Source: Volvariella volvacea V23 (lineage: Eukaryota > Basidiomycota > Agaricomycetes > Agaricales > Pluteaceae). From it: a stretch of 50,183 bases of DNA. The first letter of the stretch is position 1. Each line of letters opens with the position of its first letter. The translations under genes were made by a program, and so were the position numbers. Shown in pieces: positions 12,176-24,179 of this stretch. Below the pieces are notes generated by a model, which searched no databases, had not been told where the DNA came from, and worked only from the letters and a program-made list of their open reading frames with translations. Location: the NCBI GenBank assembly GCA_000349905.1, contig KB722745.1, positions 553,772 through 603,954 on the forward strand, written 5' to 3'.

Positions 12176-13212
12176 GGCGTGGGCGTGGGCATAGGTGTGT
12201 GCCTGGGTGTGGTGCTGCGAGAACCAGGATGGGTTGTGAAAGCTAACGCATAATTATAATGTTTCCTTTGTTTTCTTTCTCCTTTTTTCTTTCGTGTATG
12301 TGAATGTTTTCTTTTCTATTTGTCTGGTTTGTTCCGAGCGCTTTCTTTCTCACCTTTCTTCTCAGTTTCAATCAAGGCTGTATCGAGGCTATTTACCCCA
12401 TTTTCAATTTTCAGTTTTTCCTGTATAATTGTATCCCCCATCCTCATCCCCTTCTTTCGTTTGTTTTCAAAGTTGACGTTTTGACTTTCTTTCAATTGCT
12501 TTTGACTCTTTTGCATTTGTTTCGGTTTCTGACATGACTGGCGATTTACAATTTACAATTACAACTACGACTAAGACCTACGACAATTATCTCTCGATTA
12601 CAATTTCAATCGCAAATCTCGCTCACGATCGTATCCACTTGCATGGCCTCCAGTACTAGGGTATTATTTCTGGGCTTACTTTTTTTTATGCACGTTGATA
12701 CGAGCAGAATTGGTCTAGTCCTACTAGTACGCACCTTGCCAATGCCGTGGGCTCATACCGATGATCATAATCGTTTCGACGTTGACTGACTAGCTAACTC
12801 TTACAAGAGACATTATGGGCACGAGCAGTATTTATAGACGATTAGTTCAATGTATTTAGCATACGAAACATGCAAAAAGATCGGTTTAGCGCTGCTGGCA
12901 GCATAAGAACTTGAAGGGGATTTTGAGAATTGCATTCACTTGGTGTCTGTTTGGGAGTAGATCGAAGCTTGAACTTGTACCACCATCAGTAATTCGACTC
13001 TTCCTTTCTAGCGTAATTCGGAGAGTACTTTCAGTGTCTTATCATTTACATTCGGTGCCAGTGTATCTCCACTTGGCAATCCTCTCCCGTTTGACAGGTT
13101 TAGTGACGTCCAGTACTCCTGGATTCAGTAATGCCTGGGACTGTCAGGAGGACATCGGCTTGATATAACCCTGCAGTGCCAGTGGTGACCCTAGGCTTAT
13201 CCACTGATCGTC
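12176..13212. other. Intergenic region after ATG4
   Basis: The first 350 bases are T-rich (TTTC/TTTG runs) and look like the ATG4 3' UTR and terminator region. The rest has no gene I recognise. A TATA-like GATATAACC lies about 45 bases before the start codon at 13213 and could be the core promoter of the FMO pseudogene. Confidence 0.45.
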
Positions 13213-13977
13213 ATGGCACGAACTTCCGTCCTCCTCTTCAGCTTGTTTACCTTTCACTGGCAGCTAATCCGAGTCTGGGGCTCTGTTGCTCAGCAAGTTC
13301 CTTTGGACCAACTCCCAACAAATTCACTTCAGGACGGTGCCTCTACTAGCAAGGGCTTCCCGTTATCTCCAATCGATCCGGATGAGGCATCATCCTACAA
13401 GTTCAAATGGCCAACAAGGAGGATAGCCATCATCGGTGCAGGAGATGGGTACGTCCATAATTTTGCTTATCGTCTCCCGGGGTTACCGTTAACTTGGTTC
13501 TCTTTTTGGCTGTGGGTCAGAGGTCTCCTTGCCTATCGTGAACTCACAGAAGCAGGACTCGATGTCCACATCTTCGAGCGCGATCACGCTCCAGGCGGGA
13601 ATTGGCACTACTCTGAGGAAACACCTTTGGATGTGCCTATACCCAATGTTGATGTTTCAATTGGGGACTATGCCCCTGACCTACCGCCTCATGGAGTTAC
13701 ATTGCCGTACGAAGTAATTCAGAAAGAGGACGATGAGGGCTTTCGGAGGAGGAGAAGGGTGTTTAGAGGCCCTAAGCCAGTCTGGGCTTCGTTAACCAGC
13801 AATTCACCCGCTGTGAGTTCCTCTGCGTGCAATTACTACTGATGGCCTTCGTCTTAAGAAATGTCTGCACTAGCCGCACCAGCAAGTACGTGTCACCTAT
13901 TAATTTGTCCATCAACACTTAGAAGTGACTCGTTATGTTTTTCGACAAGATTGCGGATTGGCCGTGGCCAGCCGATA

Positions 13978-14029
13978 CAGTGCCGGCCAAAACTCGGGCA
14001 AACAAACACGAGTTTTGGTTGTCGCGTCA
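13978..14029 (+). repeat. Left terminal inverted repeat of the Tc1/mariner element
   Basis: It pairs with the reverse complement of 15543-15594. The two ends match across GGCAAACAAACACGAG and differ at a few C/T or G/A positions. Confidence 0.93.
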
Positions 14030-14215
14030 ATAGCACTTGCAGAACACAAGCAAAAATCTCAAAATTATTTGTATTATAAGTGCACTATGTTGAGTATATG
14101 TGGTAGAAGTTATGTAGTGTAGTAACAAAAAATGATGTTAAAAATCAAGTGAAGTTTGTTCCATGCCGTGCCCGAGTTCTGTCCCCATGTGATGGGCCTA
14201 CGAAAATCCTGTCCT

Positions 14216-15236
14216 CTAATACTTTGTGTGTCCCCCCCTGGCCTTCAACACAGCTGCAACCCTCGCCGGCATGCTTTTGATCAATTCCTGACACACCGAG
14301 GCAGGAATCTTGGCCCACTTAACCTGAATGCGCTCCCACAGCTCTTCGACCCCTTTGGGTGGTGCAGGATATGCTTGCAACCGCCTCTTGAGATGAGACC
14401 AAAGGTGCTCAATTGGATTGAGGTCTGGAGACTGTGATGGCCACTGCAGAACTCGCATACTGTGGTTGGCGAACCAAGTTCTAGCCCTCCTGCTCGTGTG
14501 CTTAGGGTCATTGTCCTGCTGAAAAATGGTGTCCTTGACCTCCAGATCATGTTCCTCAAGGCTGCCCATGAGGTCTTCCTCCAAAATTTGGACGTAAAGC
14601 TTGGAATCCATCCTCCCCTCGATTCTGCATGCTTGCCCAGTTCCCTCCTACAGCATACAACCCCAAATCATGACAGAACCACCTCCATACTTGAGTGTCC
14701 CTTCCACCTGCTGATCCCTCAGACCCTCTCCAATCTTCTTCCACACCCAGACCCTCCCATCTGACAATATTCAATTAATCTTGGTCTCATCTGAGAAAAT
14801 AACTTGTTTCCAGTCCTCCAGGGTATAGTGCTCATATGCTTGAGCAAATTCTAGTCGGGCCTTGCGATGGTGTGCTGTCAAGATTGGCTTCTTCTTCTTG
14901 ACCACAGCTCACATTCCAGCCACCTTCAGGTAGCGACGGACAGTTCTTGGAGAGACAGACCTCTCAAGCAAAGTTTCATTTAGTAATTTAGCAATCTGTT
15001 GCATTATCGACTCGGCCAGTGGTGAGAAGGTAGATGGCATAGTGGACATCAGCTGAGGAAAGGCTACGTAGCCGACAGCCACCAGTGAACTTGGGAAGGT
15101 GGGGACGGTGCTCAGAGCGAATTCGGGTGACAGTTCTCACATGTACACCCAAACGAGCAGCGATTTTGCTGGGAGCATGAAGAGAATCGAGGTAGTAGAG
15201 GATTTGACTGATTTGAATAGGGGTAAGCGATGGCAT
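14216..15236 (-). pseudogene. Tc1/mariner transposase pseudogene (DD34E)
   Basis: The transposase would bind the terminal repeats and cut and paste the element. Reading from 15236 leftwards, the N-terminus (MPSLTPIQISQILYYLDSL, then SKIAARLGVHVRTVTRI) is a helix-turn-helix DNA-binding domain. After TGRVDNATD the frame shifts. The next frame continues with KLLNETLLERSVSPRTVRR. The catalytic residues are all visible: FSDETKIN, FQQDNDPKHT and SPDLNPIEHLW, with 34 residues between the second Asp and the Glu. In-frame stops occur after KVAGM, after ETKIN and after GCML. The first two look like CGA-to-TGA changes and the third like TGG-to-TAG, all C:G to T:A transitions. The copy cannot make an active enzyme, though its ends could still be moved in trans. 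Confidence 0.92.
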
Positions 15237-15542
15237 GTCAAATAGCTGATGTGTTGATGCATTCGATGGGCCGAGTTAGCTTTTATGCCAACCATAGAGA
15301 CTGTAGGTATCTGTTCTAGCCGTTTGCTGACAAGTCTTTCAGCAGTTGGATGTGTAATGCGATTGTATTGCATAATGATTGCATGCCGGACACAACTCGG
15401 TCTGTAAGCAAACTACATCATAGCCATGGCATTCAACGAAATATGATTCATGTGCTTAGTGACTTACATCGCTACTACGTCATATCCTAAGCTATGTACT
15501 TGAATATTTTTGAGATTATACAGCAGGTATTTCACGAGATAT

Positions 15543-15594
15543 CGACGCGACGGCCAAAACTCGTGTTTGTTTGCCCGAGTTTTGACCGGCACTG
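15543..15594 (-). repeat. Right terminal inverted repeat of the Tc1/mariner element
   Basis: Reverse complement of the left terminal repeat, ending CACTG next to the TA target duplication. Confidence 0.93.
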
Positions 15595-17194
15595 TACACC
15601 GTGGGGTAAGTCACCTTCACACAGTTATCTGGCCAGAGCCTCTCATGGTTATCCTGGAATTCTTTTTCTAAATACAGAACTCCCTCAGTCAACAATCCAA
15701 AGATACGTTCGGTCGTATGCCTCGTGGTTAGGGGTGAATGCAAATGACGAGAATCCAAAAGTCTCGTACAATACACGAGTCGAGCTCGTTGAGAAAAGAT
15801 ATAAAGAGGACGGGACTGAAGCTGGATGGAGATTGGTGGTCAAGGAACTAAAGAGAGTCGATGGGATGACTTCAAAGACAACTTGGAAAGAATATGTAAG
15901 TCGACTTCCTCCATTTTCCGAGGCAATATATCACGCTTTCTAGAAATTATTGCATTGAGACCGTTAACTCATATAATACAGAACTTTGACGCAGTAGTCG
16001 TAGCCACTGGGAGGTGGAATTCTCCAAATATTCCAAACATCTCTGGTTTAGCAGAGTGGTCCGAAAAATATGGCGATAGGATCATACACTCTCGTCAATA
16101 TAGGCGGCCTCAGGAATATACGAACAAAACTCTTCTCATCGTCGGTGCTGCCGTGAGTAAGAGGAACACCTCTGAGAAATCTTGATGCTAACTCCAAGTG
16201 AGATATAGACGAGTGGCACAGAGATCTCAAGGGACATTGCACCTCACGCGAAGCAGATTTACCAATCCATTCGAGTTAGTTTCCTTGTTATCTTGCTCTG
16301 TAACGCTGTATTAATGTGTGCTGGCGATAGCCCGATAAATGTAAGTCACAACAATATGCGCAACCTCACATGAACATTAATTGCGTCCGTTGCACATTTC
16401 TGGTCTTAGCCACAAAAGTTCATTTCGGCCTCCAAGATCTGCTTTTCCGCTTGCCGAAGAACGTCACACTAATTGGAGAGATCAAGGAATTTTATCCACC
16501 AATGGACGACATCCGCAACGCAAAGGTAGAACTAACAAATGGGACGGTAAGCTTTCAAACTTGCCCCAGAGACGTCCAGCTCTTTAATCGAATCTTGAAA
16601 CGGTTGTATTGCCAGGAGAATACCTGGCGCTTGCTCTTGCCAGAGTATGGTCCAGAAAGGCATTCATACCAAACACGGAGGTGTTGTGGAGGTTACACGA
16701 TGAGAGCGTGAAAGCGCTTGGAGGATATGGAAGGCATTTTCAATATCTCGGTTCCGCAAGGGTCAAAGGTTAGTAATTTATCCTCCGCGTGCGCTGCGTT
16801 TGACGCTACAGTTTGAATAATTGTCGCAGTCCTAGTACAGTTTTTCGTTCGGTGGTTGAATATTGCATCGTACAAGTACGGTGGTCGACAGATAAACCCG
16901 ATACCACCTGAGTAAGGCACATCTTTTAGGACTATCCCATAAAGCCTCAACGGACAATGATGTAGTGTTGAGCAAGTAGCAACACTTTGGACTCAAGTCA
17001 GGTATGGCCTAAACACTCAGAAACGCTCCGGGGGAAATTCCACTACTCCTCTTTCCACTCATGACCAATTAATGAGGACGTCCGGAGTCATTGTCCAAGA
17101 TGTCGATTTTGATTCCGAGGTGGAAGTAGCAACTATCAACCCTAAAGCCGAGGTTGAGAGGATTTAGGATATTATGACTTGTGATTGGTGGTAA

Positions 17195-17861
17195 AAAATG
17201 GTTGCGGCAGAGACTTGAGGTCCTGAAATCTGGTCTTCTTTCTACGTACACGCGAATCTGGTATAGTGTTGTATAATATATAGCTATAGGTATTGCACAG
17301 TAGCTATTGCGCAGCTGGCGTACAGGTGATGTACGACGGAGAACCACGGCTATGACTAAACGAAGCCGAGCATTGAACATCAGTCTCTGATCTCGCACAC
17401 TCAGGGTGATCCGTCTCGAGATTTTCCACTATACACGACTTCGGTATCGTTTTCTTCTCTCCAAGCTGGTCGGGGTACACACCTTCTCTGTCAGCATCCA
17501 TAGTCAGTGCACTAGGGAGCCAAAGAATGCAAAATACTCCAATCACTAGCCCATTGCATTTTCGGTCCCCAATTTGGAGGAGTGGTGCCATACTCGAGTT
17601 TCTTCTGCGGTATGAGCTCATCATACTTAAGTAGGGTCCAAGTCTGCGCATGTTTTGGTTTCCGGCCTTTTATGATCAATCAGACGCGTTGGAGATGCTT
17701 AAATGTGGGGCCTCTGAACTCTGGGGTGTGTATATAAAGCACACCCGAGGCGGATGCGTCCCTCGCTCCCCGAAGCCCGCCGCTCCCCAGCCGCACTTGT
17801 CTTTCCTCTTAAGCTTGCAATTCAAAGTCTTTGAGTCATTGAAGAGACGATCATCACCACC
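17195..17861. other. Intergenic region and promoter of FMO-like copy 2
   Basis: About 670 bases without a gene. It contains a good TATA box about 130 bases before the start of copy 2. No other motif was recognised. Confidence 0.5.
17731..17739 (+). promoter_or_regulatory. TATA box upstream of FMO-like copy 2
   Basis: TATATAAAG, 131 bases before the ATG at 17862. Copies 3 and 4 have similar TATA elements 155-160 bases before their starts, which supports this as the core promoter. Confidence 0.6.
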
Positions 17862-20540
17862 ATGACACGAAATCTCGCCCTTCTCGGGCTCCTGGGTGTA
17901 AAAGCTGTCTTGGGTTTCGTTGTGGGACAGCCCCAAATCCCATTCCAAATAGTTTCATCGCAAGACGATGCAACGTACCCGCTACCTCCTCACGACCCTG
18001 ATGAAGCCTCAGCATATAAGTTCCAGTGGCCAATTAAGCGGGTTGCTATTATCGGGGCAGGGCCTAGGTGCGCCTCATAGTTCATCATCCTTCCCCAATT
18101 TGACGCCAAATACAATCGTCACATTTTCCGTTATAGCGGTCTTATCGCGTACCGCGAATTCACCCAAGCAGGCTTTGAAGCCCACCTCTTTGAACGCGAC
18201 CACGCTCCGGGCGGAAACTGGCATTATTCCGATGAAACACCAGTTGACGCACCTATTCCAAACGCCGACGTTTCTATCGGGGATTATGTTCCCGATCTCC
18301 CTCCACAGAACGTTGGATTACCGTATGAAGTTGTGCACAGGGAAACGGAAGATGATGAGAGCTATAAGCAGAGAAGGAGGGAGTTTAGGGGCCCTAAGCC
18401 TGTTTGGGATTCGTTAACCGCGAATTTACCCGCTGTGAGTAATTTAATTTTCTCCTATTCCGTCATTGGGTCGACATCAAGGCTGATATCTTTGCACGAA
18501 ATCATTCTAGCCTCTCCAGCAAGTGCGTATCCTACTGCGGTTAGTTGTACCGATCATTTAGACTAATGCCACACGAACGTGCCTTAGATTACTGAGTGGG
18601 CATGGCCAGCTGGTACACCGTGGCGTGAGTCTACAGTATCACATAGCTATATCTGGATGGTTCCCTGATCGTGCTCTTTGACTTCCCTTCCCGTCTAAAC
18701 AAGTAATATCCCATTTTGATTTGCAGCGATACCTTCGCTCATTCGCGTCCTGGCATGGTATCAACGCCAATGACGGAAACCCGAACGTGTCGTATAATAC
18801 GAGGGTTGAGATTGTTGAGAAACGCTATGATGAGGACGGAAAAAGAGCTGGATGGAGAATCGTGTTAAAGGAGCTTGTAAGGGATGGCGCTCAAAATTCG
18901 AGGACGAGCTGGAGAGAAGAGGTGTGTAAATTTCTTACTAACTAAAGTTGCAACGCTCAGGCCGCCCGCCGCTTGAATTTACAGGACTTTGATGCTGTCG
19001 TCGTTGCAACGGGAAGATATAACGCCCCACATATACCCGATATACCTGGCCTAAAAGAATGGTCGAAAATATATGGCAACAAGATCATACATTCTCGTCA
19101 ATATAGACGTCCTCAACAATATTCAAACGAAACTCTTCTTGTTGTTGGCAGTGCTGTAAGTTTAAGAATTCGGGTTGTGAGGTAAGGTAGCGTAGGCTAA
19201 CGATGGTTGACCCGAATCTGTCACCGTTTGTAGACGAGTGCAGTAGAAATTTCACGGGATGTCCATCGTCATGCGGGACAAGTATACCAATCCGTTCGGC
19301 CGATTAAATGTAAGTCCTTCGTTATACCTTTTGGGCAGTCCGATTAATCCTTGATATAGCCAATGAAACCCTCTCCACACTTCTACATCTAGACCTCCTG
19401 TACAGACTTCCAAAGAATGTTACCATTATCGAGGAAATTAGGCGGTTCCACAAGCCTACAGAAAACATACAAGACGCACGAATCGAGCTAACAAACGGGA
19501 CTGTAAGTCAATAGGCTCTTTCGCACCCCAGAGTTTATCCCCGTTGACGCTGATACATAGATCATAACTGGGGTGGACAAAATAATATTCGCGACGGGAT
19601 ATCGATATTCTTTCCCTTTTCTCCGCAACTACCACAACTCTTCCATCCCACGAGATCGGGACGCTCCTCGTTCAGATCTTCAGCCTATCGTAACAGACGG
19701 AACACATTTAAGGGCTCTACATCTGGATCTATTTTACATTCCTGATCCAACTTTGGCTTTTGTCGACAGTAAGTACAAATTGTTTCGACTCCACATCTCG
19801 TCCAGTGTACAAATGGCCTTCTTCCTGGATTTATTGTTACTGATTCAAATCTAGTGAGCGTCGGCATACAATCATTTATGTGGGCAGAATACCTTTCTCT
19901 CGCATTGGCAAAAGTATGGTCAAGACGAGCCTATATCCCTGATACAGAGGAATTATGGAGGTTGTATGATGAAAGGGTTAGAGTCTTCGATGGCTATGGA
20001 GAGAATTTCCAGACCTTGGCTTTTGGACGTGACAAAGGCGAGTTAACACCAGTAAAATGATGTCCCGTTTGAAGTAACTGAAGACAGCATTCTTAGATCT
20101 TTTGAGGTACTTCGTTGGGTGGCTGAACACTGCTGCATCTAAATACGGCGGCAGACAGGTCAGTTCTTACTTTTCTATTGCTCCCCTCTCGGCTGAATCT
20201 CGTATTCACCTCATTATTCTGACTTACAGATTAATCAAGTTCCACCTGGGTAAGTTCTCGTAAAAACCACCCACCCTTTTCCGACTTACGTCTATAACCT
20301 TGTCTGCTCCCGTTCAACATGATTTGGCTTTTTAGTCTCGATGAAATGATCTACATCTGGGTACAAGCACGATATAGCCCATCTGCTCTCGAGGCCCTGG
20401 TAAATGCCACGGATTATAGATCCAGCTCGAACACGTTAACCGGCATAGATCCCAGAGTCGATAGCTTAGTATCTCAATATCAAGGGAGCCAAGACGGGAA
20501 GGATAGGCTATGGGACATTATCTCTAGCGCTCGTTGGTAA
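17862..20540 (+). CDS. Secreted FMO-like flavoprotein (array copy 2)
   Basis: A flavin-containing monooxygenase-like protein; FMOs use FAD, NADPH and O2 to oxygenate N or S atoms. The gene has about 13 exons, as in copy 4. The N-terminus MTRNLALLGLLGVKAVLGFV is a signal peptide. The FAD motif GAGPSG is split by an intron inside the fifth codon of the motif; FERDHAPGGNWHYS follows. A 12-nt exon (18511-18522) encodes PLQQ. ATGRYN and HSRQYRRP match FMO signatures. The second nucleotide site reads VVGSATSAVEISRD, lacking the usual GxGxSG. FATGYRYSFPFL is the late FMO motif. Five N-glycosylation sequons (NVS, NET, NVT, NGT, NSS) are shared with copies 3 and 4. One intron (20038-20096) has a GC rather than a GT donor. 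The C-terminus ends SSARW, unlike the SDWW of copies 3 and 4. Substrate is unknown. Confidence 0.9.
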
Positions 20541-21518
20541 ATTGTCCCTGTAATAGGACTCTTTTCAGGACATTTTTTATTGTTGCGCATGTCATGAATT
20601 GGGATCTAGCATTCGCCGTCTCATACCACCCCAAGTCACGGTCGAAATCGTTATCATCAAGACCCCACACGGCGCGGATAACTATCCGTATTCTCGCTTC
20701 GTGCATCAATGGTCTTGACAAATGTACATTACCTTTATCTCTCGGAATGCTTTCCATGGTAGACAAAGATTTGTAAGAAGGTTGATAGCTTTGCACACCA
20801 TAGTTCGTCTGGATGATGAGAGTGGTAGGAAAGTTTATTTCCCGGAGTTACCACAGAGTTACCGGCGTGGCTACACCTTCCGCAATTGCTCTTCGTCCTC
20901 GACATCAACGTTCTGGTGCACAAGTCGCCGATTACTTCGAGCATTGTGGCGACGGGCGCATCTTACGCGACGAAGTAACGGCCTCTGACCGAGCAATTAC
21001 AGGTCTTTTAATTACGGCAATGATTATTTGGCATCAGCCTGTCATCTTGCACAATCCAAGCTCCAAAAGACGCCATCCGCTCACATCTATACAGCACCTA
21101 CGACCTTGGCTACATTTCTACCTCTTCGGACTCGAAAAAGCTTACATTCCATCATTCGTGCCATGAGTAGACCCACCAAAAATGCAATCATCCTAGCCCT
21201 TTTCCGGATCGACGTGTCTAATGCCTCTCGGTGAACCCGCCACAAAACATCATAATTAGGGTCTACCACTGTGGAGTTATTTCGGTTTTCAGGGGGGTCA
21301 TGATAAATCAGGCGCACTAGAGATAAGTAGCTGGAATCAAAGTGGCGCCTCGTGAATTTATATAAAGAGAGGATATGGTGTTGTCTCCTGCCTCTGGTCG
21401 TACTCCAGCTACAACCTTCTCCCCACTCAACCTCCCTCACCGCTTAAGTAATTCCCTTCCTGCTCATTAAACTTTGGTTTGAGGTAGTAAAGAGAACGGG
21501 AAAAACGAGACCGTCACT
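20541..21518. other. Intergenic region, partly duplicated upstream of copy 4
   Basis: About 980 bases without a gene. Several blocks resemble the region upstream of copy 4: the GTCCTCGACA block near 20894, the block near 21181 and the CATAATTAGGGT block near 21249 match positions near 24413, 24664 and 24748 in the same order. The last part holds the TATA box and 5' leader of copy 3. Confidence 0.55.
21357..21366 (+). promoter_or_regulatory. TATA box upstream of FMO-like copy 3
   Basis: TTTATATAAA, about 160 bases before the ATG at 21519, in a position matching those of copies 2 and 4. Confidence 0.55.
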
Positions 21519-24179
21519 ATGATGAGGATCCCTGCCCTTCTTGGGCTACTTGTTGCGCAAGCTGCGTTGGGCTTCGTTGTGGGAGAAGCCCAAATCCCCT
21601 TCCTCCCCATTCCATTGCAAGACGACGCGACCTTCCCGGTTCCTCATCGTGATCCTGAAGATTCCTCGTCTTACAAATTCAAGTGGCCAATCAAGAAAGT
21701 GGCTATCATCGGTGCAGGTCCTGGGTATGTTGTGAACCATTCCCACTGCTTCTCCTTCTGACGTTGCTACTCATAGTGGTCTCATTGCGTATCGTGAGCT
21801 CACTCGAGCTGGATTCGACGCTTACCTCTTCGAGCGCGATCACGCTCCAGGTGGAAACTGGCACTACTCTGACGAAACACCCGTCGATGCACCTATTCCA
21901 AACGCAGACGTCTCTATCGGAGATTATATCCCCGATCTGCCGCCACAGAATGTGAGGTTGCCGTTTGAAGTCGTGCACAAGGAAACAGAGGACGATGAGA
22001 GCTATAAGCAAAGAAGAAGAGAGTTTAGAGGCCCTAAGCCCCTTTGGAAGTCGTTGAATTCTAATGCTCCCGCTGTAAGTTGTCTGATTTCCTCCGTGTG
22101 GTGCTCGGTCGCAGTGCACCCACAACGGCACGGGGAAGTTAGGACCCACAGTCTTACTAACACTGCCTCTTTGCATCATTCTAGCCCCATCAGCAAGTAT
22201 GCCTTTTTACTGCGGTTGTTTATTTAGGCTAATTTCAATAACCTTGCCTTAGATTGCTGAGTGGCCATGGCCAGCTGGTACACCGTGGGGTGGGTTCATA
22301 GACTTACTACATCTTTGGACAATTCCTTGATCGCCGCTCGTCCTTTTGGCATATTCAGAGCTGCCTCACGCCACTGTTCAGAAATACCTCCGTGCATTCG
22401 CATCTTGGCACGGCGTCAATGTGAACGACGAAAATCCGAATGTATCGTATAATACGAGAGTTGAGCTTGTTGAGAAGCGGTATGACGAAAATGGAAAGGA
22501 GGCTGGATGGAAACTTGTGTTGAAAGAGATAGTGAGGGAAGATTCCAGGACTTCAAGGACAAGCTGGAGAGAAGAGGTATGTCTACTAACTTCCAGCCGT
22601 TCCGTTTTCGTTAACTTAAATTGCCTTGAACTCCTCCTCTCGCGCCGCATACAGAATTTTGACGCTGTCGTTGTCGCCACTGGAAGATGGAATGCGCCTT
22701 ATATCCCCCCAATTCCTGGTTTGATCGAATGGTCGAAGAAGTATGGTAACAAGATCACTCATTCTCGCCAATATAGACATCCCCAGGGGCATGTCAACGA
22801 AACCCTTCTCGTTATTGGAGCTGCAGTAGGTCTTCCTAATGACATTTGGCATAGCGAGGTGCTAACGGGATGCCTTTTGATTTTAGACAAGTGGAGGAGA
22901 AATTTCAAGGGATATAATTCCTTATGCAAAGAAAATCTACCAGTCTATCCGACCTGATAGGTGTAAGCAGTCGACATTTCACCGTTTCAGACAACTTAAC
23001 TGACCTCGTCCCGTCTTTTCTCTACAAATAGCTGGTAAGGTTCATTTCAACCTCCCCGATCTTCTCCACCGCCTTCCAAAGAACGTCACTATCATTGGGG
23101 AAATCAAAAAATTCAGGGCACCCACATCTGAGATCCAAGACGCTCAGATCGAATTAACAAATGGAACTGTAAGTCTCGTATCACTACATACCTCGTGCCG
23201 TGCTCATTCGTGACGCAACCTACTTCTACTGCTAACTCCCTCCAATCCGTTTCATAGATCATAACCGGCGTGGATAGAATTATATTCGCAACTGGATATA
23301 GATACTCATTCCCCTTCCTCCATGACTATCACAACTCCTCCATTTCGCTTGACCAAAACCCTCCTCGGACGGAGGTGCAGCCAATCGTAACTGATGGAAC
23401 GCACTTACGGGCTTTGCATTTGGATCTATTTTACATTCCAGACCCGACTCTGGCTCTATTAAACAGTAAGTCGGACATAGTTCTTCCAAACCCTTCTCTA
23501 CATATATTTAACTTATCCCACTCTTAGTGAACGTCGGCATGCAGTCATTCACATACGGCGAATACCTTTCTTTGGCTTTGGCAAAAGTGTGGTCCGGTAC
23601 GGCTCATATACCAGATACACCTGAGCTATGGAGGTTACACGAAGAGAGGGTCAAAGTATTCGGTGGTTACGGTAGACATTTCCAATTTTTGGGTGCCGCA
23701 CGGACTAGATGTGAGCTTGCCGGATTAGAGTTATAATGCAATATATAGGCATAAACGCTAACCCTGTACTGTGCTACAGTCCTCTTGAGGTACTTCATCG
23801 GGTGGCTAAATAGCGCCGCGTATAAGTATGGAGGCAGACAGGTAAGGTCTCCCCCAGAATTATCTTCGACCTTGTAGTCACATCGGTTCTCTTCCCCCCC
23901 CACTTCCCCCACAGATCAACCAAATCTCACCAGAGTAAGCGCACAATATGTTCCCCACGTTCGTTGTTCAACTCCTATCTAATTTTTTATTTTTCTAGTG
24001 ACAACCAAATCGTCACGCTTTGGGCACAAGCGAGATACGGCTCCTTCACTCAAGGCGAGACCCGTCCTGGGTCTAATTTAACTTACGATGGCCCGAGCCT
24101 GCACCTGGGGGCGACTCAGGTTTGGAGTCAGGAGGAAAGGGATAGGCTCTGGGATACTATTGTTAGCGATTGGTGGTAG
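21519..24179 (+). CDS. Secreted FMO-like flavoprotein (array copy 3)
   Basis: Intact FMO-like gene with the same exon pattern as copy 4. A signal peptide (MMRIPALLGLLVAQAALGFV) precedes the mature chain. GAGPGG (FAD site, codon split by an intron) is followed by LFERDHAPGGNWHYS. A 12-nt exon at 22185-22196 encodes PHQQ, and WPWPAGTPW follows on the next exon. ATGRWNAP, HSRQYRHP and FATGYRYSFPFL are FMO-type motifs. The second Rossmann site is VIGAATSGGEISRD, with Ala in place of the second Gly of GxGxSG. The C-terminal region (WSGTAHIPDTPELWRLHEER, YKYGGRQ) ends VSDWW. N-glycosylation sequons NVS, NET, NVT, NGT and NSS coincide with those of copies 2 and 4, and there is an extra NLT near the C-terminus. 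A secretory-pathway or extracellular oxidoreductase is inferred from these features; the substrate cannot be read from sequence. The region downstream shares blocks with that of copy 2, showing segmental duplication. Confidence 0.92.

Larger units (their letters stand above)
13978..15594 (-). mobile_element. Tc1/mariner DNA transposon, inserted in an FMO-like exon
   Basis: A 1617-bp element. Its terminal inverted repeats of about 52 bp start with CAGTGCCGGCCAAAACTCGG on the left; the right end differs at only a few positions. It is bordered by a TA on each side (13976-13977 and 15595-15596), the usual Tc1/mariner target duplication. The host exon reads WPWPAD, then TPW, when the element and one TA are ignored, as in the three paralogues, so the insertion point is exact. 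The transposase runs on the minus strand and is defective. Confidence 0.95.
13213..17194 (+). pseudogene. FMO-like flavoprotein pseudogene (array copy 1)
   Basis: This is the first of four tandem FMO-like genes. Exons recognisable by homology include 13213-13448, 13521-13812, a 12-nt exon 13874-13885, 13950-15605 (interrupted), 15678-15895, 15982-16152, 16209-16274, a 10-nt exon 16331-16340 and 16410-16545. It keeps a hydrophobic N-terminus, the FAD motif (GAGDGG, Asp where the others have Pro or Ser) and HSRQYRRP. It is broken four ways. A Tc1/mariner element sits inside the WPWP exon at 13978-15594. The exon holding the ATGYRYSFPF segment and about 110 residues after it is missing between about 16546 and 16615. 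The segment that resumes at GEYLALAL could not be joined with a clean splice. A tryptophan conserved near the C-terminus is a TAG at 17165. It also has one intron its paralogues lack (16275-16330) and lacks one they have (GRQ/IN junction near 16890). Because of the deletion, loss of the transposon would not repair it. Confidence 0.9.
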
